Below, one piece after another: positions 27,383-37,739 of a stretch of 64,000 nucleotides of DNA. The position numbers and the translations under genes were made by a program. Positions within the stretch are counted from its first letter, which is position 1; every line of letters starts with the position of its first letter. Source of the DNA: Dioscorea cayenensis subsp. rotundata (Eukaryota > Streptophyta > Magnoliopsida > Dioscoreales > Dioscoreaceae); the NCBI RefSeq assembly GCF_009730915.1, contig NC_052477.1:29026420-29090419 (forward strand). The letters are read 5' to 3'. A model generated the notes under the pieces. That model made no database searches. It saw nothing but the letters and a program-made list of their open reading frames with translations, and had not been told where the DNA came from.

Positions 27383-27447
27383 AGTGATTGGTATTTTTAA
27401 TTAATTGTATTTTATTCATTTTAAAAACATTGATGCGGACTATGATG

Positions 27448-27455
27448 CTCAGATA
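27448..27455. repeat. 8-bp target site duplication, left copy (CTCAGATA)
   Basis: CTCAGATA directly precedes the left inverted repeat and is repeated at 30999-31006 directly after the right one. An 8-11 bp duplication is expected of Mutator-like elements; a ninth position differs (G/A). Confidence 0.75.
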
Positions 27456-27690
27456 GGCTTTTTTTTTTAAAATATTACAAAAAAAAATATTTATTAAATT
27501 ACGCATGTTTGGGATTATTTACCAAAATACGCACGTTGGTGGAAAACGGTAAACCTTTCCCTGTTTTCAGTTTTTTTTTTAATTTTTTTTATTTTAAAAT
27601 ATAGAAAACGGGAGAGTTTCTCCCGTTTTCATTTTTTTTAATTAAAAATAAAAAAAATGAAAACGGGAGAGTAACACCCGTTTTGTTTTT
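27456..27690 (+). repeat. MULE left terminal inverted repeat
   Basis: Starts GGCTTTTTTT and pairs with the complement of the right end. Contains the near-perfect palindrome GAAAACGGGAGAGTTTCTCC... at about 27605 and a second, GAAAACGGGAGAGTAACACC..., at about 27659, so the single strand can fold into two adjacent hairpins. Confidence 0.75.
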
Positions 27691-27835
27691 TTTAAACTCT
27701 AGTGTTGGCTGTTAGGGTTTTAATAAGAATGCTTTTTATATGATTAATTTTTTAATTAAAAAATAATTGTTGATATATATATTAACCTTTTATTTAAAAA
27801 AAAACTATGAATCTCGAAAAATATTAGAAATAAAA

Positions 27836-28826
27836 CGGTCAAAGTTGCATCGGTAATTAATTAATACAAAATAGGATGGTTAAATATACAACGGTAAGTA
27901 GTTAGTACAAAGTAGGACGGTCAAACTGACACCGTTAGTAATTAGCACAAAGTAGGACTGTCAAACCTGCACCGGTCAGTACTTAGCTCAAAGTAGGTTG
28001 GTTAAACCTGCGCCGGTTAGTAATTGGTGCAAAGTAGTTTGGTCAAACTTGTATCGGTGATTAATTAGGACAAAGTAGGACGGTCAAACCTGCACATGTC
28101 AGTGATTAGCACAAAGTACATTGGTCAAACTTCCACGAGTCGATGAGTGAGTTCAAAGTAAGTTGGTCAAACCCTACACCGATCGAATTAGCACAAAGTA
28201 GGGACGATCAAACCCTGCACTCGCTTAGCACTGCAAGTACCGGTCAAACTCGCACCACTCGATGATTGGGACAAAGCGAGACGATCAAACTCGCACTGGT
28301 CGACACGAGTATGCCGGTCAAACCTGCACCACTTAGTGATTGGGACAAAGCGAGACGGTCGAAACCTGCACTCGGGCCAAGACAAAGTACGCCGGTCGAA
28401 ACTCGCACCACTCGATGATTGGGACAAAGCGGGATAGTCAAACCTGCACCCGATCGAGACGCAGTACACCGGCCAAACCCTACACCACTCGATGATTAGG
28501 ACAAAGTATGGCGATCGAAACCTGCACTGGTCATCACAAAGTAGCCGGTCGAAACCTCGCACCACTCGATGATTGAGACAAAGCGATGCGATCGAACTCG
28601 CACTCGGCCAAGACGAAGTACGGCGGTCAAACCTGCACCACTCAGTGATTGGGACAAAGCGGGGACGATCAAACTCGCACCGGTCAAGCATAAAAGTACA
28701 CCTGGGTCAAACTCGCACCACTCGAGTGATTAGGACAAAAGTATGACGATCAAACTCGCACTCGCTTAGTACTTAGCACAAAGTAGGTTGGTCAAACCTA
28801 AACCAATCAGTAATTAGGACGGTCAA
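27836..28826. repeat. ~41-bp minisatellite array inside the MULE
   Basis: About 24 units of roughly 41 bp, with core AAAGTAGGACGGTCAAACC followed by TGCACCGGTCAGTAATTAG. Outer units are AT-richer. The central block (about 28190-28770) is GC-richer and more irregular, with CTCGCAC replacing CCTGCAC and ACTCGATGATT replacing ACTCAGTGATT in many units. Open frames on the minus strand here are a by-product of the repeat. The array lies just upstream of the element's gene promoter. Confidence 0.85.
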
Positions 28827-28867
28827 ACCTGCAATGTTCATAAATGAAATTTTCAAAATTTGAGCTC

Positions 28868-28939
28868 TTTATATAAACCAACATTAGTAGCCCATTTTCA
28901 CTCTTGCACACTATTTACTCACTCACTCACTCACTCACC
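28868..28939 (+). promoter_or_regulatory. core promoter and leader of the MULE PB1 gene
   Basis: TTTATATAAACC at 28869-28880 is a good TATA box about 85-95 bp before the ATG at 28966. A (CTCA)n tract at 28918-28939 forms the leader. The spacing suits a transcribed plant gene, but transcription itself cannot be seen. Confidence 0.55.
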
Positions 28940-28965
28940 CATACTTCTTTTTCTTATCTTCAACA

Positions 28966-29289
28966 ATGGCAGAGACTTCACTTGTATTGATTTACTACAA
29001 TGGTTCAATCATTGCTAGTGAAGACACAATTATATTTTCGTCGGAGGATCAATCATATTTTTATGTCGAAGACGACATCTCTTACGAAAATTTAAAGAGA
29101 TCCATTGAAGAAAGCATTGAGACTGCTGACAACCAAGTAGTTTCATATATCAAATACCGGCTCCCAATTTCTTCAGGACCCGGTAAGATTTGCTATCAGT
29201 CATTCAAATTGCGTAATGACCGAGATGTTCGGATGATGTTCGACTGCCACAAAAGAAATCCAGATATTGGCATTATTCAAATTGCGTAA
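28966..29289 (+). CDS. MuDR N-terminal PB1-like domain protein, stand-alone (107 aa)
   Basis: The ORF is intact from ATG to TAA. It begins MAETSLVLIYYNGSI and continues with a hydrophobic/acidic pattern (YFYVEDDISYENLKRSIEE) and a KLRNDRDVRMMFDCH block. This order (YY-G-I start, central LKR helix, C-terminal D-DVR-MF--H) is that of the PB1-like domain at the N-terminus of plant MuDR transposases. The zinc-finger and DDE catalytic parts that normally follow are absent; the frame ends right after the domain and AT-rich repeats follow. It may be a truncated transposase remnant or a domain kept on its own. Assignment is by pattern from memory, not alignment. Confidence 0.65.
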   Translation: MAETSLVLIYYNGSIIASEDTIIFSSEDQSYFYVEDDISYENLKRSIEESIETADNQVVSYIKYRLPISSGPGKICYQSFKLRNDRDVRMMFDCHKRNPDIGIIQIA

Positions 29290-29419
29290 TCCAGATATTA
29301 AATGGAAAAATAAAATAGGTTGACTTGAAAAAATATAAGACACGGAAAAATCATAAATCCGAACATATGCCATCGAAAAATTAAATATAATTGAAGAGTA
29401 AACCATAAACATTGGTGTG

Positions 29420-30350
29420 TTAATAATATACTAGGTTATCTAATTAAACATGCTTCAGCAATAATATAACAATTATTAATATAATAAAAAATTAACCTAA
29501 TAATATACTAGGTTATCTAAAATAATGACTTAATACAATTATTGATAAAAAAGCCTAATAATATATTAGGTTATCTAAATAAATATGCTTCAAGGTTAAT
29601 ATAACAATTATTAATACAATAATTAATTATGATATAATAAAATTATTCATAAAACCTAATGACATAATACAATTATTAATAATAAAAAAAATTACCTAAA
29701 AATATAGTGGGTTATCTAATTAAACATGATTGGGGTGCTAATAACATAATTATTAATACGATTAATAATTATGATATAATACAATTATTAATATAAAATA
29801 ATGACTTAATACAATTATTAATAAAAAATAACCAAATAATATACTAAATTATCTAAATAAACATTCTTCGAGGTTAATATGACAATCATTAATACAATAA
29901 TTAATTATGACATAATAAAATTATTCATAAAACCTAATGACATAATATGAATATTAATAATAATAAATTACCCTATAAATATAGTGGGTTATCTAATTAA
30001 ACATGATTGAGGTGCTAATAAGATAATTATTAATACGATTAATATTATGATATAATACAATCATTAATATATAATAATGATTTAATACAAGTATTAATAA
30101 AAAATAACCAAATAATATACTAGGTTATCTAAGTAAACATGCTTCGAGGTTAACAATTATTAATACAATAATTAATTATGACATAATACAATTATTAATA
30201 AAAAAATTATCTTAAAAATATAGTGTGTTATCTAATTAAACATGCTTCGGCCGCTAATAAGATAATTATTAATACGATTAATAATTATGACATAAAAAGT
30301 TATTATGTGAAACTAATGTCTTAATATAATTATTAATAAATAATTAATTT
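29420..30350. repeat. ~275-bp AT-rich tandem array inside the MULE
   Basis: Landmark GGTTATCTAA(A/G)TAAA followed by a GCTTC-AGGTTAA block occurs near 29570, 29848 and 30122. A second landmark, TTATCTAATTAAACATG, occurs near 29712, 29990 and 30228. Both indicate a composite unit of about 275 bp in roughly 3.3 copies, itself built of two related halves. No coding content. Confidence 0.8.
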
Positions 30351-30724
30351 CAAAGTTATCTAAGTATACAAAATATTACCCTTTTCCGACAAAATAGATG
30401 AAATGTGATCACTATGTAATCTTAAGAACGCCATCGAAAATTATCAACAGAAATCCCGTACACGTGTAAATAGAAAACACCCACACAATTAGAACTTGAA
30501 GAGAAAATGAGAATGGAGGGGGAGATAGTATGAAGTGGGAAGTGGGTATTATATAAAAAAATAATAATAATAAAATAATTCAACGGATATATTTATATCC
30601 GTTACTAAAGGCTAATATAGTTGGTGTTCTTGTTTTTGCTTTTCAATAAAAACATTTGTGAAAAAACTAAGGAATAAGAATATTTAAAAAGTTAACACCA
30701 ACCAACACCAACCAAGGACAAGGA

Positions 30725-30998
30725 AACGAGAGTTACTCTCCCATTTTCATTTTTTTTATTAAAAAAATTTTAAAAAAATTAAAAATGGGAGAGTTTCTCC
30801 CGTTTTCATAATTTTTTAATTAAAAAAAATGAGAACAGGAGAAACTCTCCCATTTTCTATATTTAAAAAAAAAAAAAAGAGCTGAAAACGGAGAAAGGTT
30901 TACCGTTTTTCACCAACTTGCGTATTTTGGTAAATAATCCCAAACATGCTTAATTTAGTAAAAAAAATTTTTTAATATTTTTTTTTAAAAAAAAGCAA
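30725..30998 (-). repeat. MULE right terminal inverted repeat
   Basis: Complement of the left end. It contains GGTTTACCGTTTTTC and TTTGGTAAATAATCCC, with at least three GGGAGA/TCTCCC palindromic blocks between 30724 and 30860. It carries one more palindromic block than the left end, so the ends have diverged by internal duplication. Confidence 0.75.
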
Positions 30999-31006
30999 CT
31001 CAGATA
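30999..31006. repeat. 8-bp target site duplication, right copy (CTCAGATA)
   Basis: Identical to 27448-27455. It marks the end of the MULE, 177 bp before the EXO5 start codon. Confidence 0.75.
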
Positions 31007-31183
31007 TGCAATAAATATATATTTATATATAATTTTAAATTAACAAAATTAAAAATTACTGTACCAGCAAATATTTTAAAAAACTATATATTTAGTATTT
31101 CATTTTTTTATATTATTTAAAATAAATAAATTAATAACAAAAATTTCCACGTTTTGGAAGATCCGAAACTTTCGAACTCTCTC

Positions 31184-33833
31184 ATGAACACCACTCCCTC
31201 CACCTCCACCTCCACCTCCACCTCCACCTCCACCTTCAATGGCGTTCCAATCCAAGTCCCACTAGAGATCATCACCGAAGAAGAGATGGCTTTCCTCGAA
31301 GCCGCCCTCTCCTCTGCTCTCCCTCTCTTTCCTCCTCGCTGCTCCTCCCCCTCCTCCCTTTTCCGCGTCGCCGCCATCGCTTCCCTCCCCTCCTCTCCCA
31401 AATCCCAATCTCAACCTCTCCGCTCTCCGGACATCGAAGACTCCACACCTCCGGCGCCGGTTGGCTCTCTCCTCCACCGCTTCCGCTCCCGAAGAGCCCT
31501 CGCCGTCACGGACATCACCGGCTCGGTATGCCGCCTTTCCTATTTTTGCAAAGCTATCGCCTTGATTTATCTGAAGTTCTGAATTTTTTATTTAAGAACA
31601 GGAGTGGTGCGAGAAACAGGTGGAGTTCGGTCTCCTCCATGGCCGACCAAAGAGGACTGCAGCCATGGAAGCTGGATCCATTCGCCATGCTGAACTAGAA
31701 GAAGAGGTTGTATCTCATTCATCTTCTTCTTATTTATCCTCTGTATTAACAATTTAATAATTTACACTACACAATCAGGTTGTAGAGAAGGTAGAGATTC
31801 AAATCAAGTCTATTGAAGAATCATGGGCTCTAAAATTCATGAATTTTATGGTCGGCGCTAACCAATTACTGTTTGAAGGTCTAACTCGTGAGCTTCCAGT
31901 GTGTGTATCTTTCCTTTTGCTTATTGTCTGTGCATCCATTTATGCTTCTTTATCTATTCATTTTACTGTTATTAGCAACAATGTTAGTTATGTTGTGGTA
32001 CATTGCTCTCGAAGTTTGATTTATTTTATTGGTTGTGTTATGTTGATGCTTATCTAGTAATTCATGGTCGAATTTCTTTGTGACAATTACTGTCTGAAGG
32101 TCTAACTTGTGAGCTTCCAGTGTATGTCTTTCCTTTTGCTTATTATGTGTGCATCCATTTACGCTTCCATATCTATTCATTTTACTGTTTTAGCGACAAT
32201 ATTAGTTATGCTGTGGTACATTGCTCTTAAAGTTTGATTTATTTTATCGGTTGTGTTATGTTGATGCTTTTATCGAGTAATTCATGGTTGAATTTCTTCG
32301 TGGCAATTACCGTTTGAAGGTCTAAGCTTCCAGCATATGCATCTTTTCTTTTGCTTATTATCTGTGCATCTATTCACGTTTCTATATCTATTCATTTTAC
32401 TTTTTTTAGCAACAATGCTAGTTATGTTGTGGTACATGGCTCTCAAATTTTGATTTATTTTGTTGGTTGTGTTATGTTGATGCTTATCAAGTAATTCATG
32501 GTTAAATTTCTTTGTGGCAACTGCATACCATTGTAACATCAGTTTTTGTTACCTGATTAGTTGGAATAATGTGATATCAGTATAGGAGTTGTGGAAGATA
32601 CTTGGATGATTGGTGTCATTGATGAACTTCAAATGCCTGTTGGCGAGAGTAGCCTTAATCCTTGTCTAGTTGATACGAAAACTCGCTATAGAGCAACCAT
32701 TCCTTCAGAAGCTCAAAAGAGAAATGCAAGGTACATATCACTGATAGTTTGTTGTATGATGCACCTCTGATGATTGTATTAGAATGTTTGGAATGGATTT
32801 ATACTGAAATTGAGAAAAAAAAAATTCTTTCATTTGCAGGCTCCAGTTGATGTGCTATAAGTATTTATGGGACAATTTAGTTGTGAATGACTTTCCCACT
32901 GGGCATTTCTTTGACCATTTTGCTTTGAATCCTCAATATGTTCTATCTGAAGATATCAGACAATATAGTTCTTCATTAGGCTTTGAGGCAAAGGTGAATT
33001 ATTCTTTTTTGAATCTAGTTATTTCCAATTGAAGATATACACATCTGAATTACTTGTTAAACAGTCACAAGATTTTTAAATAATTTTTATGTTGGCAGCA
33101 AGGATAAGTCTCTTGAATTAAGATTTTCTTTTTTAAAATGTTTTCGTCTGATGTCTTCAAGCTGAATTGTCATACTGCCACTTCTAATTGAATCCAATTA
33201 CTTAATCTAGTCAAGTTTCATAACTTCCATACTGCCACTTCTAATTAAATGATTTGTTTATTTTTAATGTTAATATTTATATCCCTAGAACATGATTGAC
33301 GGATTCCGATTTCAAATTACTCAGAGCAATTAGTACTTGTTCTCTGTGTTTCACATGTGATGTATGAAATAAATTCTCAAAACAAATCCTCAATAATATC
33401 TCTATGTATGTGAACACCTTAATAGACATGCTGTATTCTGGCCACAGACATTTGAAGAGGTGGTATCATATTTCAGAAATACTTGTTCCATGCTACCTCC
33501 CTCTGATGAGCAACTGCTCTTGAGGTATGCATTGATGATTCAGATTAATTCATTCTTAAGTAACCAAAAGCAAATTATTGGTGTAAGACACTGAATTCAT
33601 ATTGCTCTTCTCTATGCAGATACGAGTTGCAATCAGATCATTCAATTTTAGAGGAATATAAGTTTTCTTTTGATGCTAATTGGTTCAAGAATGAAATCCA
33701 AAAGCGCCTTGAATTCTGGCGAGGCGAGCGAGAAGCCGAATATGTCTCTGATGCTGAGCGGTGGAAATGCCGATTCTGTAAATTTTCTGCTTCATGCCCT
33801 GTAACACTTGCATCCAGCAACAAAGCAGAATGA
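31184..33833 (+). CDS. EXO5: exonuclease V (EXO5/DEM1 family), complete
   Basis: EXO5 is a single-strand DNA exonuclease with an Fe-S cluster, acting in genome maintenance in nucleus and organelles. Seven exons in phase: 31184-31525, 31602-31706, 31779-31900, 32581-32730, 32840-32993, 33448-33524, 33620-33833; 387 aa. PD-(D/E)XK nuclease motifs are visible: RHAELEEE, GVIDEL with the metal Asp, LVDTKTR with the catalytic Asp/Lys region, and NARLQLMCYK. Four cluster cysteines are present: one in EWCEKQ (exon 2) and CRFCKFSASC at the C-terminus (CX2CX5C). The N-terminus has a hexanucleotide-encoded Ser-Thr run (31200-31232) and is Ser/Pro/Arg-rich, compatible with a plastid transit peptide (inference). 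The start is the first in-frame ATG. A MULE ends 178 bp upstream, so the promoter is partly displaced. Confidence 0.95.
31861..32520. repeat. 221-bp tandem triplication copying the EXO5 exon 3 end and donor
   Basis: Copies start near 31861, 32082 and 32303, with a stub near 32517. Each begins CAATTAC-GT-TGAAGGTCTAA and contains the exon-end sequence GAGCTTCCAGTGT (copy 3 is reduced to AGCTTCCAGCATATG). Copy 1 includes the real exon 3 end (31900); copy 2 repeats a usable-looking donor inside the intron. Confidence 0.9.
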
Positions 33834-34229
33834 GAATGCCTATTTTCAGGATGACACTCAGCAAACAACACAGCAACATCGATGTTTTGTTTTAATTATA
33901 GGTGAATCATTTGCCTCCATTATGTTGTATTTGAGATTAAACATGGCTCTCAATTTATTGACATTCATTTTTTTCTGCAGAAATAAAATTTCTATAATAT
34001 GTGCAATGATGTCCATCTAACTTCAAGATCGATACTTCAAATCTGGCAGCTAATTTAAGAGGCATTTCTTGCAAGAGTCATGATAAGCACAAACCACAAC
34101 AAAGACGAAAGATATATAACAACTTCCATGCTGTTCTCACAATCATATAAACCAAACCCACCGGCAATCCCATTAAACAATCCCACAAAGCACACACAGA
34201 AACAATCCTGTCCACATGACCTTATTGAA
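33834..34229. other. spacer between convergent EXO5 and IQD genes
   Basis: About 400 bp between the EXO5 stop and the IQD stop. It must hold both 3' UTRs; no other gene or repeat is seen. Confidence 0.6.
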
Positions 34230-36581
34230 TTATGACTGCATGGCAATGCCCTTTACAGAGGCAATGTCAACCTTAGGAGGGCCTGAGTATCGCCTAATCC
34301 CTGCCGGTGAACTCATGCCATGTTTTTCAGCTACTGGAAAGGACAGCCGCTTCTTTGTGGAGCTTGCAGACAACTTCTCTGGAGTCTCATTCTTATCACT
34401 TGTCACCGGGCTATGAAACCGGGACTTAGCTCTTGCTGATTCTGTGGGAGCCATGTAGCTTGGGACAGCGGGAGAACTCGCAAGGCTCTCATCATCTCTC
34501 ACTGAAGACCCTGCTACACTGTAATGCCGATACCGTTCTGACCGGAGGCTGAGCATGCTTCTTGAGTCATCTTCCGACAGTGCAAAGGCACCTTTTGAGT
34601 TTGCTGACTTTACCTTTCCGGTTATTGCTGATGCTTTGGAGGGCGGCGTTGAAGGGGAGAAGTGGCTGGTAGGGCGGCTCGACTTCTGGGATGAAAGTGA
34701 AGGCTGGTCAGAGATAGTATCACGGCGAGTATAAGCACTTGTTATACTCTTCACAGAGGAGTGCTCATAACTAAATTCCTTATCGGTTGTGCTTCGGCAT
34801 TCCCATGGCCTTGACGCCATCCATCGCTCCAACCAACTCCATCCCCATTGTGGATTGTTCGGGTCTGTGAACAATTGAGTCATTGATCTTGAAGAACTCT
34901 TCCACTGGCACAAACATGTTTTCAAAGACGATAAATGCTCGATCATCAATAAACTGATACTGATAAATGTTGTCATTTGTAAAGTACCTGATGAGAAAAT
35001 GCATAGGCCAATGCTCGCTCTCTTCGGATAGTAGCTTCTTGTTTGCTCAACAAACTTGCTTCTATTTGTTCTTTTGATTGTATACTGTCATCCCATTCCT
35101 CCCCCATCTGATGAAAACAGCAACAACAGTCACAGAAAATTCTATTTTTATGTAAACCACATGAACTATCAGCTCTTGCAGTTAGTAAATCAGCAGTATG
35201 GTTTGTGATGACAATAGTGTTCAAACAAGAGTATCAATGTATTAAAAAGAAGAACGAAAAAAAAAAAAGTCGACGAAATGGCAAGAAATTACCCTAAATT
35301 TCTCAAACTCTCTTTCTCGGTTCAACAGCAGCTGCCGCTGAAGTGCTTGGTTTTCCTCTGTCATCCTGATCCTCCTTGATCGAATCTGCGATTGAACTCT
35401 CGCCAATGTCTGCATGCACCGTAATGTCGTTGTTGCTTGTCGCTTAACTGAATTTCCCTCAATCATTGACTTCAATCTAACCAGTCCTCTCAATGCTCGC
35501 AATGCTCTCCTCGCCTAAATTATTACCAAATCGAAAAACCAAGCATCTAATCAACATCACAATATCACATTTCAATGCATGTTAACGTTTCTCTAAATTA
35601 ATTCAAAGAGTAATAGTACTGTCATCTTTGCAGAAAAACAAATATCACAACATATATGATGAGACTGAAGAACAAAATGCAGCAATTTGAGAATAATAAT
35701 TTCATGCCATATGTCTGGTAAATTCAATCAAACGGTAGTAGGTCTATCATCTTTGCTGAAAAACAATCATCAGAACAAAATGCAGCAATTTGAGAATAAT
35801 AATTTCATGCCATATGTCTTGTAAATTCAATCAAACATTGGTAGGTCTATCATCTTTGCAGAAAAACAATCATCAGAAAAGACATGATACGAGTGAAGAA
35901 CAAAATGCAGCAATTTGAGAATCATAATTTCATACAATTTATATTCATAATTGCAGAAAACTGATCACTGAAACATACTTAATAAGAATGAAGAACAAAA
36001 TGCAGCAATTCAAGAATCTTAGAGATTCATACCATGCATTTTCCAAACCAAATCAAACAGTAATAGTTCTTAATAAGAGAGAAGAACAAGATGCAGCAAT
36101 TTGAAAATCATAAGTTTCATACCATGTATCCTCTGAAAGTAGTCTGAATCTTAATGGCAGCCACCTCTTCTTTTGATTTTTGTGACAATCTTGTAAAGTT
36201 GGTGAGACGAACCACCTCTGCAGCAGCATGAGCAGCAGTGACAGCAGCCTCGGCAGCCTTCGCTGAGGCGATCGCCACTGAATACACATGCTTGCTCTGC
36301 TCATCCTCCATCATTTTAACCTCCAGATCCTTAACTGGATCAGGAGCTTCATTGTTTAGAGATTCTGATGGATCTGAACTCTTGGACTTCCCAAACCCCC
36401 ATTTCTTCTTGGATTTCTGTGTTTGTACATAAGAAAAGATAAAAATTTTATGAAAAAGGAATCATCTTTCTGAGAAACAAGGTAGAAATAGGAGTAAAGC
36501 TCAAACCTTAATTTGCTTTTCCTTTGATTCAGGACTGAAGACTCTTTTCACAGCTCCAAACCACTTTCCCTTTCTCCCCAT
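34230..36581 (-). CDS. IQ67-domain calmodulin-binding protein (IQD family), complete
   Basis: IQD proteins are plant scaffolds that bind calmodulin and sit at microtubules, membranes or nucleus. Five exons, all phase 0 as usual in the family: 36581-36507, 36416-36123, 35514-35293, 35107-34988, 34904-34230; 461 aa. The N-terminus is basic (MGRKGKWFGAVKRVFSPES). The IQ67 core runs about residues 105-175: AAIKIQTTFRGYMARRALRA, then LVRLKSMIEGNSVKRQATTT and MQTLARVQSQIRSRR, with IQ-type repeats; the conserved intron splits the first after GYM. The Ser-rich C-terminal half ends with PSYMAPTESARAKSR (DUF4005-like). All splice sites are GT-AG. It is closest in layout to the IQD1-IQD3 group, but I cannot place a subfamily. 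Confidence 0.95.
35590..36115. repeat. degenerate ~110-bp tandem repeats in IQD intron 2
   Basis: GAACAAAATGCAGCAATT-like blocks occur near 35673, 35777, 35902, 35995 and 36086, each followed by a TTTCATACCATG-like segment similar to the region at the exon 2 donor (36123). The repeat therefore abuts, and partly imitates, the exon 2 donor. Confidence 0.75.
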
Positions 36582-36689
36582 CCTCTTCTTCTCCTTGTTC
36601 TCACTGTATCATCATTCACAGACTTAGATCTAGAACCAATGCAACAGTTTATAGAACCAGAGATTCACTGAAAAACACTGAAAAAAAAA

Positions 36690-37270
36690 CTCACAGGAAA
36701 ACAATCAAAATTTAATCTTTCTCAAACTTCACTGAGGGAGCAAGAAAAGACATGTTCCATTCAAACAAGAAAGAAGAAAGCAAACATGAATATGAATTTC
36801 TAAAAGAAGAGAACAAGAAGAAACAAAATCTGGTCACTTGTCGAAAATTTTTTTCTCTTTATCACTGTTCTTGTGAGAAGGAACAACCGAGAATGCAAAT
36901 TATAGGAAAAACAATCAAAATTTAATATTTATGAAATTTCACCACATTTGCCGGTTTCCTCAGAAGGAAGCATCTTTCATCACAATAGGGAGCCAGAAAA
37001 AGACATGCCCGCCACTAAAAAACAACAAAATATTAACTTGGAAAAAGAAGATTCATTCATTCATTCATTCATTCATTGTGAGAAGGAACAATTGAGAAAG
37101 AAACCCACAGAAGAACAATCAAAATGCAATTAATCTTTCTCAAACTACACCACATTTGGTGGTTTCCTCACAAGGAACCATATTTTTCATAGCAAAAAGG
37201 GAGCAATAATAGACATGTCTCCACCATTAAAAAACAACAAAACATAAACTTAAAAGAGAAAAGAACAAAG
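36690..37270. repeat. ~200-bp tandem repeats upstream of IQD
   Basis: Three diverged copies start near 36695, 36900 and 37103, sharing ACAATCAAAAT, a CCACATTTG-GG-TTTCCTC block, GGGAGC and AGACATG motifs. They lie in the leader or proximal promoter, 110-690 bp before the ATG. Confidence 0.7.
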
Positions 37271-37377
37271 AACAAACCAAATCCAAACACTTCCTGTGTC
37301 TTTGAGCTACTAAGCATTCATTCAATCACAGCACAAATCGTTCTCTTTATCACTGTACGTGTGCTAAGGAACAAAGC

Positions 37378-37379
<2 letters not shown>

Positions 37380-37413
<34 letters not shown>
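37380..37413. repeat. (GA)n tract upstream of IQD
   Basis: About 16 GA units. On the gene's strand this is a CT-rich tract, a common plant leader element. A GC-rich block (GCGCGCGCGCG near 37696) follows upstream. Confidence 0.7.
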
Positions 37414-37417
<4 letters not shown>

Positions 37418-37739
37418 AAGGCGACGTAGTTGGATAAAGGCAAGACTTTGGTGACAAAAGAGTAAACCGGAAGGTGAATGGGACCCAGAAATGGAGAGCT
37501 GCAATGCAAAAGTGACTTTGCTTATCTTTGACAACAAAACAAAGCTGTCCTTTTGAGCAAGAACTTGGCTGTGAGATTCTTGGGCCATTGTTTTTCCTCA
37601 TTTTCTAATCTGCAACCAGCCTATGATCATCAATGAACGTGCCTGCGCGCATCTCTGGCCGATTGCGCTGCCGCTCCGTCACGCGTTGCCCGAGCGCGCG
37701 CGCGAGCGCAGTGATTGCTGCTCTGACTCACAGCACACA

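Larger units (their letters stand above)
27456..30998 (+). mobile_element. non-autonomous Mutator-like element (MULE) with long inverted ends and PB1-like ORF
   Basis: The element is 3,543 bp. Its ends are long imperfect inverted repeats: left 27456-27690, right about 30725-30998. Both contain GGGATTATTTACCAAAATACG followed by a GGTAAACCTTT-like block and nested palindromes of the AAACGGGAGA type. An 8-bp CTCAGATA duplication flanks it. Inside, in order: a ~41-bp minisatellite (27836-28826), a TATA-bearing promoter, a 107-codon ORF for a MuDR N-terminal PB1-like domain (28966-29289), and a ~275-bp AT-rich array (about 29420-30350). No DDE transposase is present, so it would need a partner in trans. 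Family assignment rests on ends, target duplication and ORF together. Confidence 0.8.

Noticed and set aside
28188-28691. A 167-codon open frame on the minus strand across the minisatellite
   Set aside because: It is a by-product of the 41-bp repeat; its sequence just repeats the unit in translation and has no start context or family.
31117-31477. Minus-strand open frames over EXO5 exon 1
   Set aside because: Shadows of a repetitive GC-rich Ser/Pro coding exon, which belongs to a well-supported plus-strand gene.
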